Assembly (NCBI GenBank): GCA_026225945.1
Contig: JAMJFZ010001074.1
Coordinates: 4,844,001-4,908,000, forward strand
Length of the DNA stretch: 64,000 nucleotides
Source: Cricetomys ansorgei
Taxonomy: Eukaryota; Chordata; Mammalia; Rodentia; Nesomyidae
Reading direction: 5' to 3'
A program made the translations under genes and the position numbers. A model generated the notes under the pieces. It had not been told where the DNA came from. It saw only the letters and a list, made by a program, of their open reading frames with translations, and made no database searches. Within the stretch, counting starts at the first letter, position 1. Each line of letters starts with the position of its first letter. Positions 36,591-49,335 of the stretch are shown here, one piece after another.

Positions 36591-38539
36591 TAACAAATTT
36601 CTGTCACCTATTTGCTTAAATATTTTGATTATAAAACATAGTAAATAGGAAACTCTCACATACACTAAACTTTTTGATTAAAAGTTTTTATGGAAAAACT
36701 ACAGTTCCGATAAATATTTAGTAAAAAGCGTGGAGAGTACAACGTATTCATTGTTTAGTTGAATGGATTTGGAAAGTAAATATTTTGTCTTACAGATTCA
36801 ATAGAATCACCTTTTCCTTATGTGACATTTTGTATGAAAAACATTGTCCGATAAAATATTTTACTTTTAAAATTACAATTAAATAAATGACATCATAAAA
36901 ATAATTGGCACCTACATTATCTGTATTTGGAATTTAAGATACAAGAAGAATCCATCAATTAAGCCGTGGTATTGTGGGTCCATCTCTTCCAAATCTTATA
37001 TCTGAGTATTCACTTTCTGAAACTTTACCTTCTAGCAGTGCAAAATTTATTCCATAGTTTTGAACGTGGCATGCTAATTGCCTCTGATGGGTCTGCTGTT
37101 CCCAAGTCTCAATGCATACTCAAAAGCTATCCCAAAGTTGTGCAGAGTGACTCATGCCTGGAATTCAAGCACTTCTGAGGCTTAGACAAGAGGTTAACAG
37201 TTTTAAGGGAAGGTTCAGAAGCAATGTTTACAGAAAATGCATTACCATCAAAACAATCAGAATATTTTTTTAGCACGTGTTTAATATACTCAGAGTATCA
37301 GTGGAAATCATTTTGCTTTCATACTCAGGAATCACTGTACCTACTCTCACCTTTTGAAAATTTTAAAGCGTATACTTTCAGTTTGCTATTCATGGACCTA
37401 GTAATTTACATGTTAAAATAATCTAATAGTAAAAGAAATAGCTTGGAATAGGAAAACTGCATAGGACTAAAGAGCAAATTTCAAAACTCACACTTTTATC
37501 TTGAGAAGATGCTATAGCATTTAAAATTGTATTTGTTGTGATAATTTATATTCTTAAAGTTCCATTTTTCTTTCAAGTGTTAATTTAGAATCTGAAAAAC
37601 ACAGCCTCTTGAGTCTACTAAGCAGGAATTGTACTATAATTATGCATTTTGAATATGGTAATCAAAGATAATTGTAATAAAAATTGGGCAAATTGAAAAA
37701 GTAATTAGCTTAACATAATTAGTTTGTATATGATATCACAATTGAGGAATTAGACTCTCTGACAATGATTTCTATGCTGTTATTATTTTCTGAACACATT
37801 ATCATTTCATTCAGAACAGGTATTATTTACATATCTTGAAGTCAGTAGTTCCACCAACAAAGCCTATATCATTCCCGGAAGAGCAGTCATGTTATACATT
37901 TAAATAAGTGTGGTTTAATCATTTTTTTTTGCTGAGTTAAGGGATCAGCTTAGAAAATACCTTATTTAGCTACTGAAAAGACTTTTATCTAGTAATTGCC
38001 TCTCATTGCATAACATTAAAAAGTTTAAGATCTTTTATATTTATAAATATCCACATTAATTATAATGAATGATACATTTATATATCATAATATTGCATCT
38101 TAATTTAAATATCAGAGAAGTATAGCAAAGAAATTGAAATTAAGCATATTATTGCTTTAGATATATTTATTTTAAGCATTCTAGAAATTTTAAATATTTA
38201 GTAAGTCATTATATTTTATTGCATTATGTGAAATCTAAGACATAAAAATAAAAAAAACATTTATTCCCTATACTATAATTTTTGAATGATAGTAATTTTA
38301 GCAATTAGGAAAGTGATAAATAAAAATACATCTTGATGCCATACTTAATGATTTTCTTAAAAAACATATTTATTCATATATACCTATATAGTACAACTAC
38401 ATCAATCCATGTGTGTGTCATATTCAAGTCTTCAAAGCAATATGCTACATTTTAAAACCTCTGGAACAGACTGACTGCGTCAGACTAAGGTAGGTGAGGT
38501 ACAGAACTTAAGCTAGGAGAATTACTTCTATACTTTATC
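36591..38539. other. Unassigned, very AT-rich, possibly unique DNA
   Basis: About 2 kb without recognised repeats. 37600-37930 contains clustered ATTA/TAAT cores and an octamer-like TATGCATTTT (37641-37650), which could be regulatory or simply composition. Frames at 36966-37178 and 37224-37421 look random. Confidence 0.4.
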
Positions 38540-39405
38540 ACTCTTCTTTTTTAAATTTCATCTTGTACAGAACATACCGAGCCCAGCCTCCCTTCCTTCC
38601 ACTCCTCCAGGTCCCCTCATCTCCCCTCTGCCCCAGATCTTCCTTCCCACTTCCGTTCAGAAAAGAGTAGGCCTACCAGTGTTAACCAATTGAACAGGGC
38701 ATAAATGGAACAAGGAGAGGCACAAGCCCCTATATCAAAGCTAGACGAGGTAACCCAGCAGAAGGAAAAGGGTCCCAGGCACACGTAAAAGGGTCAGAAA
38801 CCTACCTCTCAAACTTTTAGGATTTCTAGAAGAACACCAAACCAGTGGAAACTTCCTTGAATTATGAAGGCGACCTTAGTGAGGATTGCTAGTAATGGGG
38901 GATAGGAAACCTGAACTGGCTATTCTCTGTAACCAGGCAAGGCTTCCAGGAGTGGGACAGGGACACCATCCCAGCCTCAAAACCTTCTATCCTGCCTGCC
39001 GATCGGCTGGGGCGATGGAGGGGCAGAATCCTACGCCAAGATAAGGAGCCCATGCCTGACACTGCGAGGCTGGCCAGTACCTGAGACTAGAGAGCCTGGA
39101 GATGATTCCTAATGATAGTCTACTATGCTCACAGACCGGTGCCCAACTCAAGGTCATTTGAGAGGCTTCCTCTGGTTGCTGATGGGAGCAGATGTAGAGA
39201 CCCAAGATAAAACATTGAGTGGAGCTCAGGGAACTCTGCAGAAGAGGAGAAGGAGGGATTATGGAGAGTAGAGGGGTTTAGGACACCAGTAGAACATGCC
39301 CCAATGAGTAAACTGATCAGGATTAATAGAGGTTCAAAGAGACTGAAGTGGCAGACAGGGAACTGGCATTCATCTGAGCTAGGCCCCCTACATGTATCTT
39401 AAGGA
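38540..39405 (-). mobile_element. Twin-primed (5'-inverted) L1 insertion, net minus strand
   Basis: 38540-38812 is reverse-oriented L1 3' end ('aggcctaccagtgttaacca', 'gaggtaacccagcagaagga', 'aaagggtcccaggcac') with its A-tail represented by the T-rich start near 38548. 38813-39405 is L1 3' UTR in the opposite, plus, orientation ('cctgacactgcgaggctggc', 'agactagagagcctggagat', 'gaggcttcctctggttgctg'). The head-to-head joint at about 38813 is the signature of twin priming during L1 integration. Confidence 0.7.
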
Positions 39406-39727
39406 AAGTTAATTTTTAAAAGGAATTTTTATTAGAATACTTGTGAAGAGAGTGTTTCAGGCAGTATAATGTCCCCGTGGAAGAATGTTGTAGAGACTAG
39501 AAAGTCGTCCAAGCAAATTTGGTCAAGATCGTTCATGTGTATATAGATAGATGAATAAATATATGTATAAATGAATACATTTATATACATTCATATAATT
39601 ACATAAAATATATATTTATTAATTCGTTGTTTAATGTAATAGAAATATATTATATAAATATATATATATATATAAATATATATAAACATATTTATTTATT
39701 TATATTTTATATTACAATTGGAAGAAA
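39406..39727. other. Spacer with TA-rich low-complexity sequence
   Basis: Separates the two inverted L1 insertions. 39540-39715 is mostly TA/TAA-rich simple sequence. Confidence 0.5.
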
Positions 39728-40015
39728 AAGTGTCCCCATAACCGGCAAAAATGCCAGAGACTCCCCAATTACTACTGTTAGGAGTCCCACAAAAATACTA
39801 GGCTCACACTTGCCCAGTCTTAATATGAGAGTTATTATTGTATCTTGTTATGCAGTATATGGTTGATATTCCCTGGGAAGCCTGCTTTTTTTTTTAAGGG
39901 AAACACAGGGGCAGTGGATCTGGGAGGGAGTGTAGGGGAGGGAGAGGGTACTGAGTGGAGTGGAGGGAGGGAAAACTGTTGTGGGGATGTATATGAGAGA
40001 AGAATAAAATAAACA
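39728..40015 (+). mobile_element. Second twin-primed L1 insertion, net plus strand
   Basis: 39728-39807 is reverse-oriented L1 3' UTR ('atgccagagactccccaatt', 'ttaggagtcccacaaaaata'). 39808-40015 continues with the next L1 segment in plus orientation ('cttgcccagtcttaatatga', 'gtatatggttgatattccct', 'cacaggggcagtggatctgg', 'gagaagaataaaataaacag') to the A-rich 3' end. The two parts are adjacent in the L1 consensus, so little was lost at the inversion joint. Confidence 0.75.
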
Positions 40016-40554
40016 GTAATAACAGAATAAAACAGTAAACAAAAAGGTGCAAATTATCTGAAAAGATTTCATTCTAACTAGTGAGATATTTTCTTTGCTA
40101 TCATACTTGTGAAGTGCAATTTTCTTTAGTCGCTTAGTTTTACGGTACAAATTATATCCTTGATGATCTTTCAGGTCATCACATTTAAAATTATTTATGC
40201 TAGCGTCTCCTATTATCTGAAACCTACCTTAATCTTTAACCCCCTAACATCTCTACCCATTGTCTCCTAGTATTTTAACTTTTGGTATTTAGCCTACATT
40301 TTTTTTTCCTCCAGTGGATTTGAAAAAATATGACTTTCCCCTTAGAGAATACTGATTTTGATCAAATCACTTCGTATTATTGGATGACAGTCACTTCTGA
40401 GGTTTCAGCAAGTATTCAAAATATTTCAATAAGCTTTGTGTTAACATTTATGTTTTATTGTTTAATAATATAGATGAATTTAGAACAGATACATCTAAGA
40501 AGACAAAAATAGCTGAGCAGGAAATATGACTTTATTAAAACCCATTGTTCTGCT
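40016..40554. other. Unassigned AT-rich DNA
   Basis: Nothing recognised. Confidence 0.4.
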
Positions 40555-40890
40555 TAGATTTATTGTCAAATTAACACAACCTAAAATCACTTGGCTAGGA
40601 GAAACTTCAACTGAAGAACTGTGTAGATCAGAATAACCTGTGTCCACATGTTGAAGCATGGTTTTGATTGTCAACTGGTGGGAGAGAGCCAAGCTTACAA
40701 CAAGTAGTACCATCAATGGTCAGTTGGTCCTAGGTTATCTAAGAAAATAACCTGAGCATGCAGCATTCCTCGATGATGGCTTTATTTGTGTCCTCACTCT
40801 AACTTCCCTAAGTGATGGACTATAACCACAAAGTGAAATAAGCCCTTTCTCCCCCAAGAGCAACTGGTTATTATACATAAAGCATTTGTT
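40555..40890. repeat. Rodent medium-reiteration repeat (URR1/RMER-like)
   Basis: 'aaattaacacaacctaaaat', 'actgaagaactgtgtagatc', 'catgttgaagcatggttttg', 'gcagcattcctcgatgatgg', 'gatggactataaccacaaag' and 'ataagccctttctcccccaa' are all in the order of this abundant rodent repeat. The open frames here are inside the repeat. Confidence 0.6.
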
Positions 40891-41539
40891 CATAATGGGA
40901 GTGGATATGGGATACAATTAATACACTTATTGACTTACATTTTGAGAGTCTAGCATTAGTAAGATAAGGGATATTCATCACACATATATGGAAATATTTA
41001 ATCTTAAAAAAATCCTGAGATGGTTATTATTTATTCTATTACAGAAGCAGGGAGAAATACAATATAGTTATAATCTGCTTCATGACACTACTTACATTGC
41101 ACTTCAGCCTTTAATATTATGAATAAGTATTGCACCTTTAGTCAGTGTAATAAAACTATTTTCCTAGATGTACATTATAAACCATTCCCATGAGTTATTT
41201 TTGTGAGTGTAGGACAATATTTGCATATTTTCAATGAGGCATACATTTTTCTAATTTAGTCTACCACGCTCATTTGTATTAAATCTCTGTGATTTTCCAA
41301 ATAAAATTTCTGACTTCTTTTTAAAAGGCAAGATGCTGTGATTTATCTCAGAATTATAGGCAATTTTGGTAAACATCACATCATGATAATAATAGTTGTA
41401 AGCAACATTTAGATGAATTTTACAGAGATTGTCTCTTCTGTCAGCAAATCACAAATCTGGAGAGGAGAACTCACATTCAGTGCAACTGAGAACTCAAGTA
41501 AGATGATAAGTGAACATTGAGCCTTAGATGTTGTGCTAT
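40891..41539. other. Unassigned AT-rich DNA
   Basis: No repeat recognised. An octamer-like ATTTGCATA occurs at about 41220; its significance is unknown. Confidence 0.35.
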
Positions 41540-41700
41540 AGATGTTGTCCATTGGGATTGGGAAATCTCTGGTCAGTTATTCTCCATAATTTGACCAGTT
41601 GTAGATTTCTCCTCGGCTCTCTTGGTCTCAATCAATACATACTCTGAGCAAAGTTCGCAGAAGTCTAAGCTGCATTCATTTACAAGGACAAATTACACAT
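41540..41700 (-). mobile_element. Possible L1 3' UTR fragment
   Basis: 'ccataatttgaccagttgta' followed by 'gatttctcc' and later 'cattcatttacaagg' partly resembles a reversed L1 3' UTR segment. Weak. Confidence 0.3.
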
Positions 41701-41880
41701 GTCAAAATTACGTTTTTTCATAGTGGCATATGAGAGGAAACATATCATAGCTCAGGTAATGAATAGTCAAAATCACACTCTCATTCACTACACCTGGAAT
41801 GGACACAAAAACTTATTCCAAAAGCCATTCTGTTATTAGAGAACCAAGACCATAAAACTCATTCAAAATGTCTCTCTACA

Positions 41881-41881
41881 G

Positions 41882-41926
<45 letters not shown>

Positions 41927-41942
41927 CACACATATATATGTA
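41881..41942. repeat. (TA)n(TG)n(TA)n microsatellite
   Basis: TA repeats, about 15 TG units, then TATACACACATATATATG. The right end is partly complementary to the left. Confidence 0.9.
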
Positions 41943-41959
41943 TGATTTATTTGAATATA

Positions 41960-42440
41960 AATATAAAGAATATGCAACTATATGTATATAAAGAGATTGA
42001 TTCTATAAGTTCTGTTACTCTAGAAAACATTGACTAATAAATATATTGGTACCGAGAGTGGTTCTAGAGAAACAGAAGTAAAAGGATGAATCTTTTAAGC
42101 ACCTGGATTAGGCTTTCCAATTCACCAGCACCTACAACTACTGAAGCCTCTCTCGGGCACTCTCTCTCCCGGGAGCTTGGAGAGTACTGAAAGCTTACAG
42201 CGAGACTACATCACAAACTTAAAGAAATAAAACCTAATGCATCAGACGTGAGTGTCCATGATTTTAGTGACCCTGTGAATAAGTCTTTTGACTGTTTGGA
42301 GGAAGATATGGAAAATGATGCTGCCAATTGGTTGCTCTAGCATCTCTGGAAAAATTGATAAAAAATAGGAAATAATTCTGTGATAAAATTAACCAATGAG
42401 GAAGGACAATGATCTCTCAATGAATACATACTTTATGTTT
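41960..42440 (+). repeat. MaLR-type LTR 3' end plus internal region
   Basis: 'ttctataagttctgttactc' and 'tagaaaacattgactaataa' match the LTR 3' tip. The sequence then passes directly into internal sequence: 'ttggtaccgagagtggttct', 'aagcacctggattaggcttt', 'caattcaccagcacctacaa' and 'agagtactgaaagcttacag'. An LTR-internal junction, not a solo LTR. MaLR internal regions are non-coding, in agreement with the lack of ORFs. Confidence 0.55.
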
Positions 42441-42990
42441 GTCCTCTGAACAAAGATGAAAAACTCAAAATAGTAGGCCTCCAGTAAAGATCAGAATAAT
42501 TTTTGTATGATTTATATAATGCATGTTAATAAAAATCACTTAAATTTTGATAGCATATAACACAGGATAAAAACCTGAATTAGTTTCTCCTTTGTCTTTA
42601 CAATCAATTGTCTTAAGGTATTTTGTTGAAATAAGCTGGTATTTACTTATAATCAATAATTTTATTAGGAAAATAAGGTAGGCTCTAAAAGAGAGAGTAA
42701 TTCACTATCTCATGTTTTCTACTTTATACCCATCAGAGAATCCTTGAGAGAGAAAATCATGCCCTTATTATTCCAGCATTTATTATGCACCTATTCAGAT
42801 GACAGTAGAGATAAAAACATGTATCCTGCCCTTAACTAGCTTATGCAATTCTGGGGTCATAGATACTAATCAAATCTTATTAAAAATTATAATCACTTTA
42901 AATCTTTGGGAGCAGAATTTAGGGCATCAAAGAAACTTCTGGTGGTATAAGAATAGAACAAGAGAATATACTTACAAACACTCATGGATA
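42441..42990. other. Unassigned AT-rich DNA
   Basis: Nothing recognised. Confidence 0.4.
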
Positions 42991-43320
42991 GTTGTGCTGG
43001 CTGGTCTTATGTCACTTTGACATAAAAACAAGAGGTATCTGAAAGGAGGGAACCTTTATTGACAAAATGCTTCCATAAGATTTAGCTGTAAGACATTCTC
43101 TTAATTTGTTATTGATAGGGACGGCCCAACCCACTGTGGGTGGTTCCATCCCTGGGCTGGTGGTCCTTGATACCTTAAGAAAACAAGTTAAACCAGCCAA
43201 GAGAAACAATACAAGAAGCAGCACTCCATGGCCTGCACATCAGCTCCTGCCTCCAGGTTCTCACCCTGCTTGAGTTTCTGTTCTGACTTTCTTTGATGAT
43301 GAACAGCAATAAGGAATATA
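42991..43320. repeat. Rodent medium-reiteration repeat (reverse of the 11729 copy)
   Basis: 'gttgtgctggctggtcttat', 'gaaaggagggaacctttatt', 'tgcttccataagatttagct', 'acccactgtgggtggttcca', 'cccatg/cctgggctggtggtcc'-type text and 'agctcctgcctccaggttct' give the complement of the 11729-12128 repeat in correct order. Frames at 43012-43446 are spurious. Confidence 0.65.
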
Positions 43321-43439
43321 TTCCCTAAATACCCACTTTAACCTTGACTTACTTCTGCTGATCTCCTTCCAATTCTTTTTTAGTATTCCTTCTGTTTTCA
43401 TAACTTTGTATGAGTGTGTGTATATTTCTCTGAGTGTGT

Positions 43440-43850
43440 GATCCACAGGATAGGGACAGAGAGAGAATCAGAAAGAGTCAGAGAAGCAGAGACAGATACA
43501 CCCATTGGGTTTAATTAGTGGTCCATAGAGTAAGGGATTGTTTACTAAAATATAACCCACTTTTAGTGACATTACTTATGAAGAGTGCCTCTCCCTTTTT
43601 TTTAGCAACCATTAACTGGTTGATAAGATCCTCAGTGAGGGAATGGACCTTGTGAACATCTACTCACCACGAGAGAATACTGACCTGCCCAATGTAATGG
43701 AGTCTTACAAAGGAGTTCACGACTGCTGTTAGTTCAGGAGTACAATGGCAATGCAGTGCACAAAGACATAATTCTACATCTATTGCTTTCTGTGCCCATT
43801 ACTTTCACATTTGCATCCTCCTCAGCTCTGTTAACTGACACGTGAATGGG
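43440..43850 (-). mobile_element. Possible old L1 3' UTR fragment
   Basis: Order of 'ggtccatagagtaagg', 'gaggg/aatggaccttgtgaac', 'gttagttcaggagtacaatg' and 'cacatttgcatcctcctcag' loosely follows a reversed L1 3' UTR. A GA-rich patch lies at 43450-43495. Confidence 0.35.
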
Positions 43851-45759
43851 ATGATATACACTCGCTAATTAGAGCTGAGCATTAGCCAATAATATATTCT
43901 CAGCACTTTTACCAGAATTGCAGCTCACAGACTTATAGAAATATGTAGGAGGAGACAATCAGGAGGCAACAAGAATAGAAAGGTAGAAATCAGGGTTATG
44001 TGACCACAAACCTAAAAGCATTAAAGCCATCAGAAGCTTGGCTAGGGAGCGAGTCCTTGTTGACAGGCAATTTTGGATTCAGCTTCCTGAACCTGTTAAG
44101 GAATACGTTCTGCTATTTTAACTCACTTAGCTTGAGCGGCTCCAAATAAATGAATGCTACTATAAATGCTGTTCAAGCAGAAACTTGAACCTTCAGCTTC
44201 TGTTCCCTCTTTGTCTCTGTCCAGGGTGAATTCATAATACTGGGTAAATGTGTTTGCTTCCATGACCAGAATTTTCTTTCATAAGCTCTGTACAAGATCT
44301 AAACCAGGGAGAAGAGCAGTGCCTGTGTGGTTGCAAGCATTAACAGGCCCATGTAGTCACTTTCCATAGCCACAGAGTATATGCTAATTACACAGTGTTG
44401 GCCATTATAGTCATTCTATGATAGTAGTAATATTGTAGGCAGAAAGGAGAGACATCCTAAGGGTACATGCAGCTGACTTTGTAGGTCCTGTGCTTAGCTC
44501 TCTTCTTATTCTTGCCCTCCTGGTGAAACAGAAAGTATTTATTCACATTGAAAGGCAAGAAAATTGGTCTAACTGATGAGATTTTTAAAACTCACTGGGC
44601 CAGTACTATCTTTATATCTATTATACAAATGTTTACATTCTGTTTCCTAGGAAAATATGAACAAATATTTATTGACTCTAGATGAGATGCCAAGGATAGA
44701 ACAAAGAAACAAATCAATTCAAGTCTCAGTTGATGAACCTGTGTGATTGCTGAGCTTATATAGAGAATCATCAGTGAAAGATTACTTAGAGGAGTGTGGG
44801 TGAAATCCAGAGATCTGGATTACGGAGAAGACCTATCCCCGTATGGGCAACTACTAATGGAAGCTGAGCATTTAGAATCTTCCTTCGGTTTACTTTTTAT
44901 CCTGCACATTCTCTATTACACTTCAAATACCACATCTTCTTGGGACTAGAATTACACAGAGTTGGGCAGAGAGTGCAAGAAGGAGGGTGCCATTCGCATC
45001 CTGAGTCAGAATCTAAGTACAATCCCTATCCTATGTTTACTTCTAGGAGGGAATGTCAAAGGGCTTTTACTTAAAATAATAGACTTTGAGTATTCTCAAC
45101 TGCTCTGATTCAAGACATAACTGCCAAGTTATGCACAGAGGATAGCACTCTATAACACTTTCCATTTCCCATAACCTCCAGTATAGTACCCAAATAAAAC
45201 GAGGGCACTAATTTAAAATGATATATCTCCCCAGTAATATTTTTTGAATCAGAATGTTACTGTTTTTCATGCATCATTGTATTCCATATATAACAAATGT
45301 ATTGCCTCAGAATTCATATTTTATGTCTTTATATTTATTCTTTCTTCCTCAGGGAAACAGTAGTGAAGAGTACCACATAGGGTAAATTTTCATCACTAGC
45401 TTCATTAACAACGGGTATAAGCATCAATCTAACTTTGTGTGGCTTTGCTTCAGTGATTTTTAATGAAGAAATAATATATAAAATAAGATGCAACTGGGTC
45501 TTACATGACACATTTCATATTAAACCCGTTTTTAAATCCATGTCATTAATACTCTTAAATTCTTAAATGTAAACAAGGAGTGTGGCTAAAATGTATCTAG
45601 TATTATGTTTTGATAGTCTCTGCAATGTAGATTATAAAGGAGGAAATCAGGGATAACTGTCAACGTAAACTTCTTTACTAAAGATCTTTTAGAAGCACAT
45701 ACTATTTGGATGAACCCTCTGAGAACTAAATTAATACTTTTATTTAAAAATTTAATATA
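43851..45759. other. Unassigned sequence
   Basis: 1.9 kb without recognised gene or repeat, moderately AT-rich. Confidence 0.4.
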
Positions 45760-46030
45760 GAGATGTAGTCTACCTTGAACATATCTACCCATGATGACCT
45801 CTGTCCAACTCCGTCAATGCCCCCACCCTAACTCCTCCAACATCATAGCTTTATGTTCTCCATTATTTCTTTGTTATTGAAATATACTCAAATCCAATGA
45901 GTGATTTCCATATGTGCTCTAATGAGGGCAGTCCCCTGAGGTATGTGTAACCAACTAGCAACTAAGTCACCAAAGGAAAGTCACTCTACCTCAACCAAAC
46001 ACCACCATCTGACAGCTGCCGTTACTCTTT
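45760..46030 (-). mobile_element. L1 3' UTR fragment, minus strand
   Basis: 'ccctaactcctccaacatca', 'tttctttgttattgaaatat', 'agggcagtcccctgaggtat', 'tagcaactaagtcaccaaag' and 'atctgacagctgccgttact' follow the reversed 3' UTR of an older rodent L1. Confidence 0.65.
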
Positions 46031-46259
46031 TCCTTGAATGTTTATTTTCATTTTTATTAGTCTATTAAGTTAGAAAGCAAAGTATTAGGGTTCCTTTAGC
46101 TTTTCATATATTACTTGTTTATGCACCCTCCCTCATTCTGTTCCTGACACCCTGACCCTCTGACTCCCACCTGCTGTGCTAATTTCTCACTTTGAATAAA
46201 CCTGCTTGTTTTCAATCACATGTATTTCTTTATCCTTAAAATTGTTTCGTTTTTTTTTT

Positions 46260-47120
46260 TAATTTTCATTTTCTTCCTTTTTCCTGCACACATCTTGTCT
46301 TAAGACTTTTTCGAGACTTAACTATTGCCTCTGGATGAAAAAAGAAATCATTGTCTCTGAACATAGGGTTTCAGACTCCTTCCATTTCCTACTTCCTGTA
46401 GACAATTCAATAATAAACATGAATATGCAAAATCTCTGTGGTAGTATTAGAAGATTTCCCCTATAAAATCAGGAATGGTAAAGTTGAGTCATATGGTAGT
46501 TCTATTTCAAATCTTTTGGCAAACCTCTATATGGATGTTCATAGTGGCTACAGTATTTATGGTGTCACCATCAGTGAACAAAAGTTTCTATTTCTCCACA
46601 TCCATATCACATTTGTTGTCAGCTGTTTCCTTGATGATAATCATTCTCATTTGGGACAGATGGACTCTCAAAATTGTTTTAAATAACATTTCCCTAGCTG
46701 AAAAGGACACTGTACACTTTTTCAAATCATACATATCTATGTATGTGTATGTGTGTGTGTGTGTATACATATATATATACACACACATACATATATACAT
46801 GTGTGTATATATATGTTTATACATGTAAATACACAAATATGTATATATGTGTACATATACACATATTTGTATGCACATATATATGTATGCAAATATATAT
46901 GTACATACATGCATATATATGTGTGTCTGTGTGTGTGTGTGTATCTTTTTCTGAGGTTTGTACATTTATTTAATTTTTCAATTTAGAGATTTGAAGACTT
47001 TTTCCCTTTTTTTTTACATCTCTGGAAATTTCTTAAATATCTATATCTATCCCCTGTCAGACATATAGTTGGCAAATCTAATGTCATTTTGTAGGCTGTG
47101 TCTTCAATCTGAACACCGTA
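46260..47120 (-). pseudogene. Ancient L1 ORF2 fragment (region downstream of the reverse transcriptase core), minus strand
   Basis: The plus strand carries the complement of L1 ORF2 text: 'taataaacatgaatatgcaa', 'gaatggtaaagttgagtcat', 'catatggtagttctatttca', 'gtttctatttctccacatcc' and, beyond the microsatellite at 46740-46950, 'ctatcccctgtcagacatat' with 'cattttgtaggctgtgtctt'. It is non-functional, with no long frame. Open frames on either strand over 46438-46986 are L1-antisense or microsatellite artefacts. Confidence 0.7.
46740..46950. repeat. Degenerate TA/TG/CA microsatellite
   Basis: About 210 bp of alternating purine-pyrimidine sequence, embedded in the L1 ORF2 fragment. Alternating stretches of this type can adopt Z-DNA or cruciform forms. 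Confidence 0.9.
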
Positions 47121-47636
47121 GGCAATGAGACATAAAATCACAATGATTGTGGCAGCAAGTACATGGCCTGCTAAAAACAAATAAGACTAGGTCCTAGAAT
47201 GGAGAGTGGTATTGAGTACAAAGTCTTACCATTAATTGAGGAGCTATTGGCAATTGTTAGACACTTGAAGAGGGAAAGTCGGTTTTCTTTAAGAACACAG
47301 TCAGTGAACACAGTGAGGCAAACACTCTCTAGGAGGTGAGTAACACATGCAGTAGGACAGAAATATTTGTAGAGGAACATTGTAAACAGATGTAGGTATT
47401 GATTTGAGCATCATGTTATTAATTATTCTCAGAGGTTAATGGCAGAGGACAATTTATTCTTTGCTAATTCAATCCCCACTCCTAGAGGGTTTGAGCCTCC
47501 ACACAATGTAATCTTACACCTTGATCCGGAAGACTTTGGCCTCCATACAATCTAATCTGCGAACCTAGAATGTTTCAGCTTCTGAAACTTACTGCTGACT
47601 GAGCACACTCAGATCTGCTATCTTCTAACTACCTCT
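47121..47636. other. Unassigned sequence
   Basis: No gene or repeat recognised. Confidence 0.35.
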
Positions 47637-47890
47637 TTTGTTTATTTATTTTATTTATTTATTTTTGAGACAGTGTCTTCATTGAATATGGAACTCAATG
47701 ATTTGGCAAGACTAGCTGGCCTGCGAGCCCCAGGGATTCTATCATTTTAACTTTGTCAGTGCTTTTTGAAAATTCTTTGACTTTGTTGTTTCTAATTTGT
47801 AAATGCTCTTTTATGTGTTTATATGATGTTGGAGATCAAGCCAAGGCCTCCAGCTTGTTAAGTAACTGCTCAATTACAGAAAAAGATCAC
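47637..47890 (-). repeat. B4/RSINE-type SINE, minus strand
   Basis: A (TTTA)n tail (47637-47665) leads into 'ttgagacagtgtcttcattg', 'ggaactcaatgatttggcaa', 'gaccagctggcc'-like 'agctggcctgcgagccccag', then near 47830 'gttggagatcaagccaaggc' and 'cagcttgttaagtaactgct', the ID-like part. The composite structure supports B4/RSINE. Confidence 0.7.
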
Positions 47891-49335
47891 TAATCCATAT
47901 ATTAACAAATTCAACCTTATTTCACAAGGCAATATTTTCATTTCAATCTCATAGCAATTTTTTACTTCAAATCTTTTTTTCTGTTATTAGTATAAACAAT
48001 TTTTTAAATTTTATTTTCAGGAAGTACCTTTCTATAGAATTTCAGTTTTAATTCATCTGTATTTTTTGATTTAAGATGTATCTCCTATAAACACAAATTA
48101 CATCATTCATCTGGATGCTTACACTGAAATATCATTGATTGGTTAACTTACAAAATCTACGTAATTTTCCACACATAGTTATATAGGGTTGGAAGGAAAG
48201 ATTGAAAGGCCTGAGGGTTTGGTGTCAGGAGTTCATTCCTTATAGGCAGTTACTTATTGGTAAATGTTCATGTTATGGATTGGCAAGGCATATCCCTTCA
48301 ACACTGTATAAGACACTAACCTCACGCATATTGACATACCTGTTGACCAATAATAACGTCTCCCTGTCTCACTTTTTCCATTTTACTGACCAATGCATGT
48401 CTTTTATCCTTCATGTATTTTTTGTTACTTTGTTTTCTGTTATTTTTTCTGAAGCCAATTACTTGCATTTCTTTCTCATTTATAATGCATATGATAATTT
48501 TTTCTTGTGAGGACTCTACCACATGCTTAACTTATTTTTAAATGTCACAAATAGCCTATATATAATTTTTCTCTAAGTGAAGAGCCCAAGTTGGAAGAAC
48601 AAAAACTGCCAAGGTGACAGAGGCAGTGAACAAGGCGTTAGGGGTCCCTTATGGGTTCTCAGTAGTCCTTTCTGTGACTTTTGAATTTTAGTTAAAATTC
48701 CATCCAAAGAATCAATTTCTTTGTCTCCAAAGCAAATCTCAACTATTGGATGAAATCATCAGTCTCATTGTGGAAGAAAAAGCATGGAACCAATTTGGGG
48801 TGAAAATGTATAACAAACTTTCAATGTAAGAAAGAAAAAGAAAAGCATAAAGACGGGAGAAAAGGAACCAGAGCCTTTAGAATTTGTACATTTAATTTCT
48901 TGACCTAGTAACAATTTCATTTCATTTTATGAAGTTATTTTAAGTCAATTCACAAACCATGAAATCTAACTCAACTCCATTGGCCCTACACCATTTATCT
49001 TCTTATAACAAAAGGTAGCTTTATAAAATATGTGTTCCAAAATGTAGATAAAATATGTATTTAATGTGTTTGTTCTTAAAATTGTGTAAAAGTAGTAAAC
49101 AGCAAGGCATTTTTTTTCTTTTTTCCTATGCATATAATCTTACTAGTGATATCAAAGATTGTGTTAGTGTTTAATATTCTTACATTTTCAACTGAAAAAT
49201 TGTTTTAATTTTTATGAAGCAAATATAGAAATGTAATTTCATTAGTTTTGTTCATGTGAAAAATATTAACAAAAAAAGACACATTTACTAGATATACGAT
49301 TTTTAGTTCTTGTTAAAAATATTTTATATTTATGG
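47891..49335. other. Unassigned AT-rich DNA
   Basis: No confident repeat or gene. Overlapping frames at 48202-48522 on both strands look random. Confidence 0.4.

Noticed and set aside
46475..46986. Frames of 76-125 codons on both strands
   Set aside because: L1 ORF2 antisense plus TG/CA microsatellite; no coding signal.
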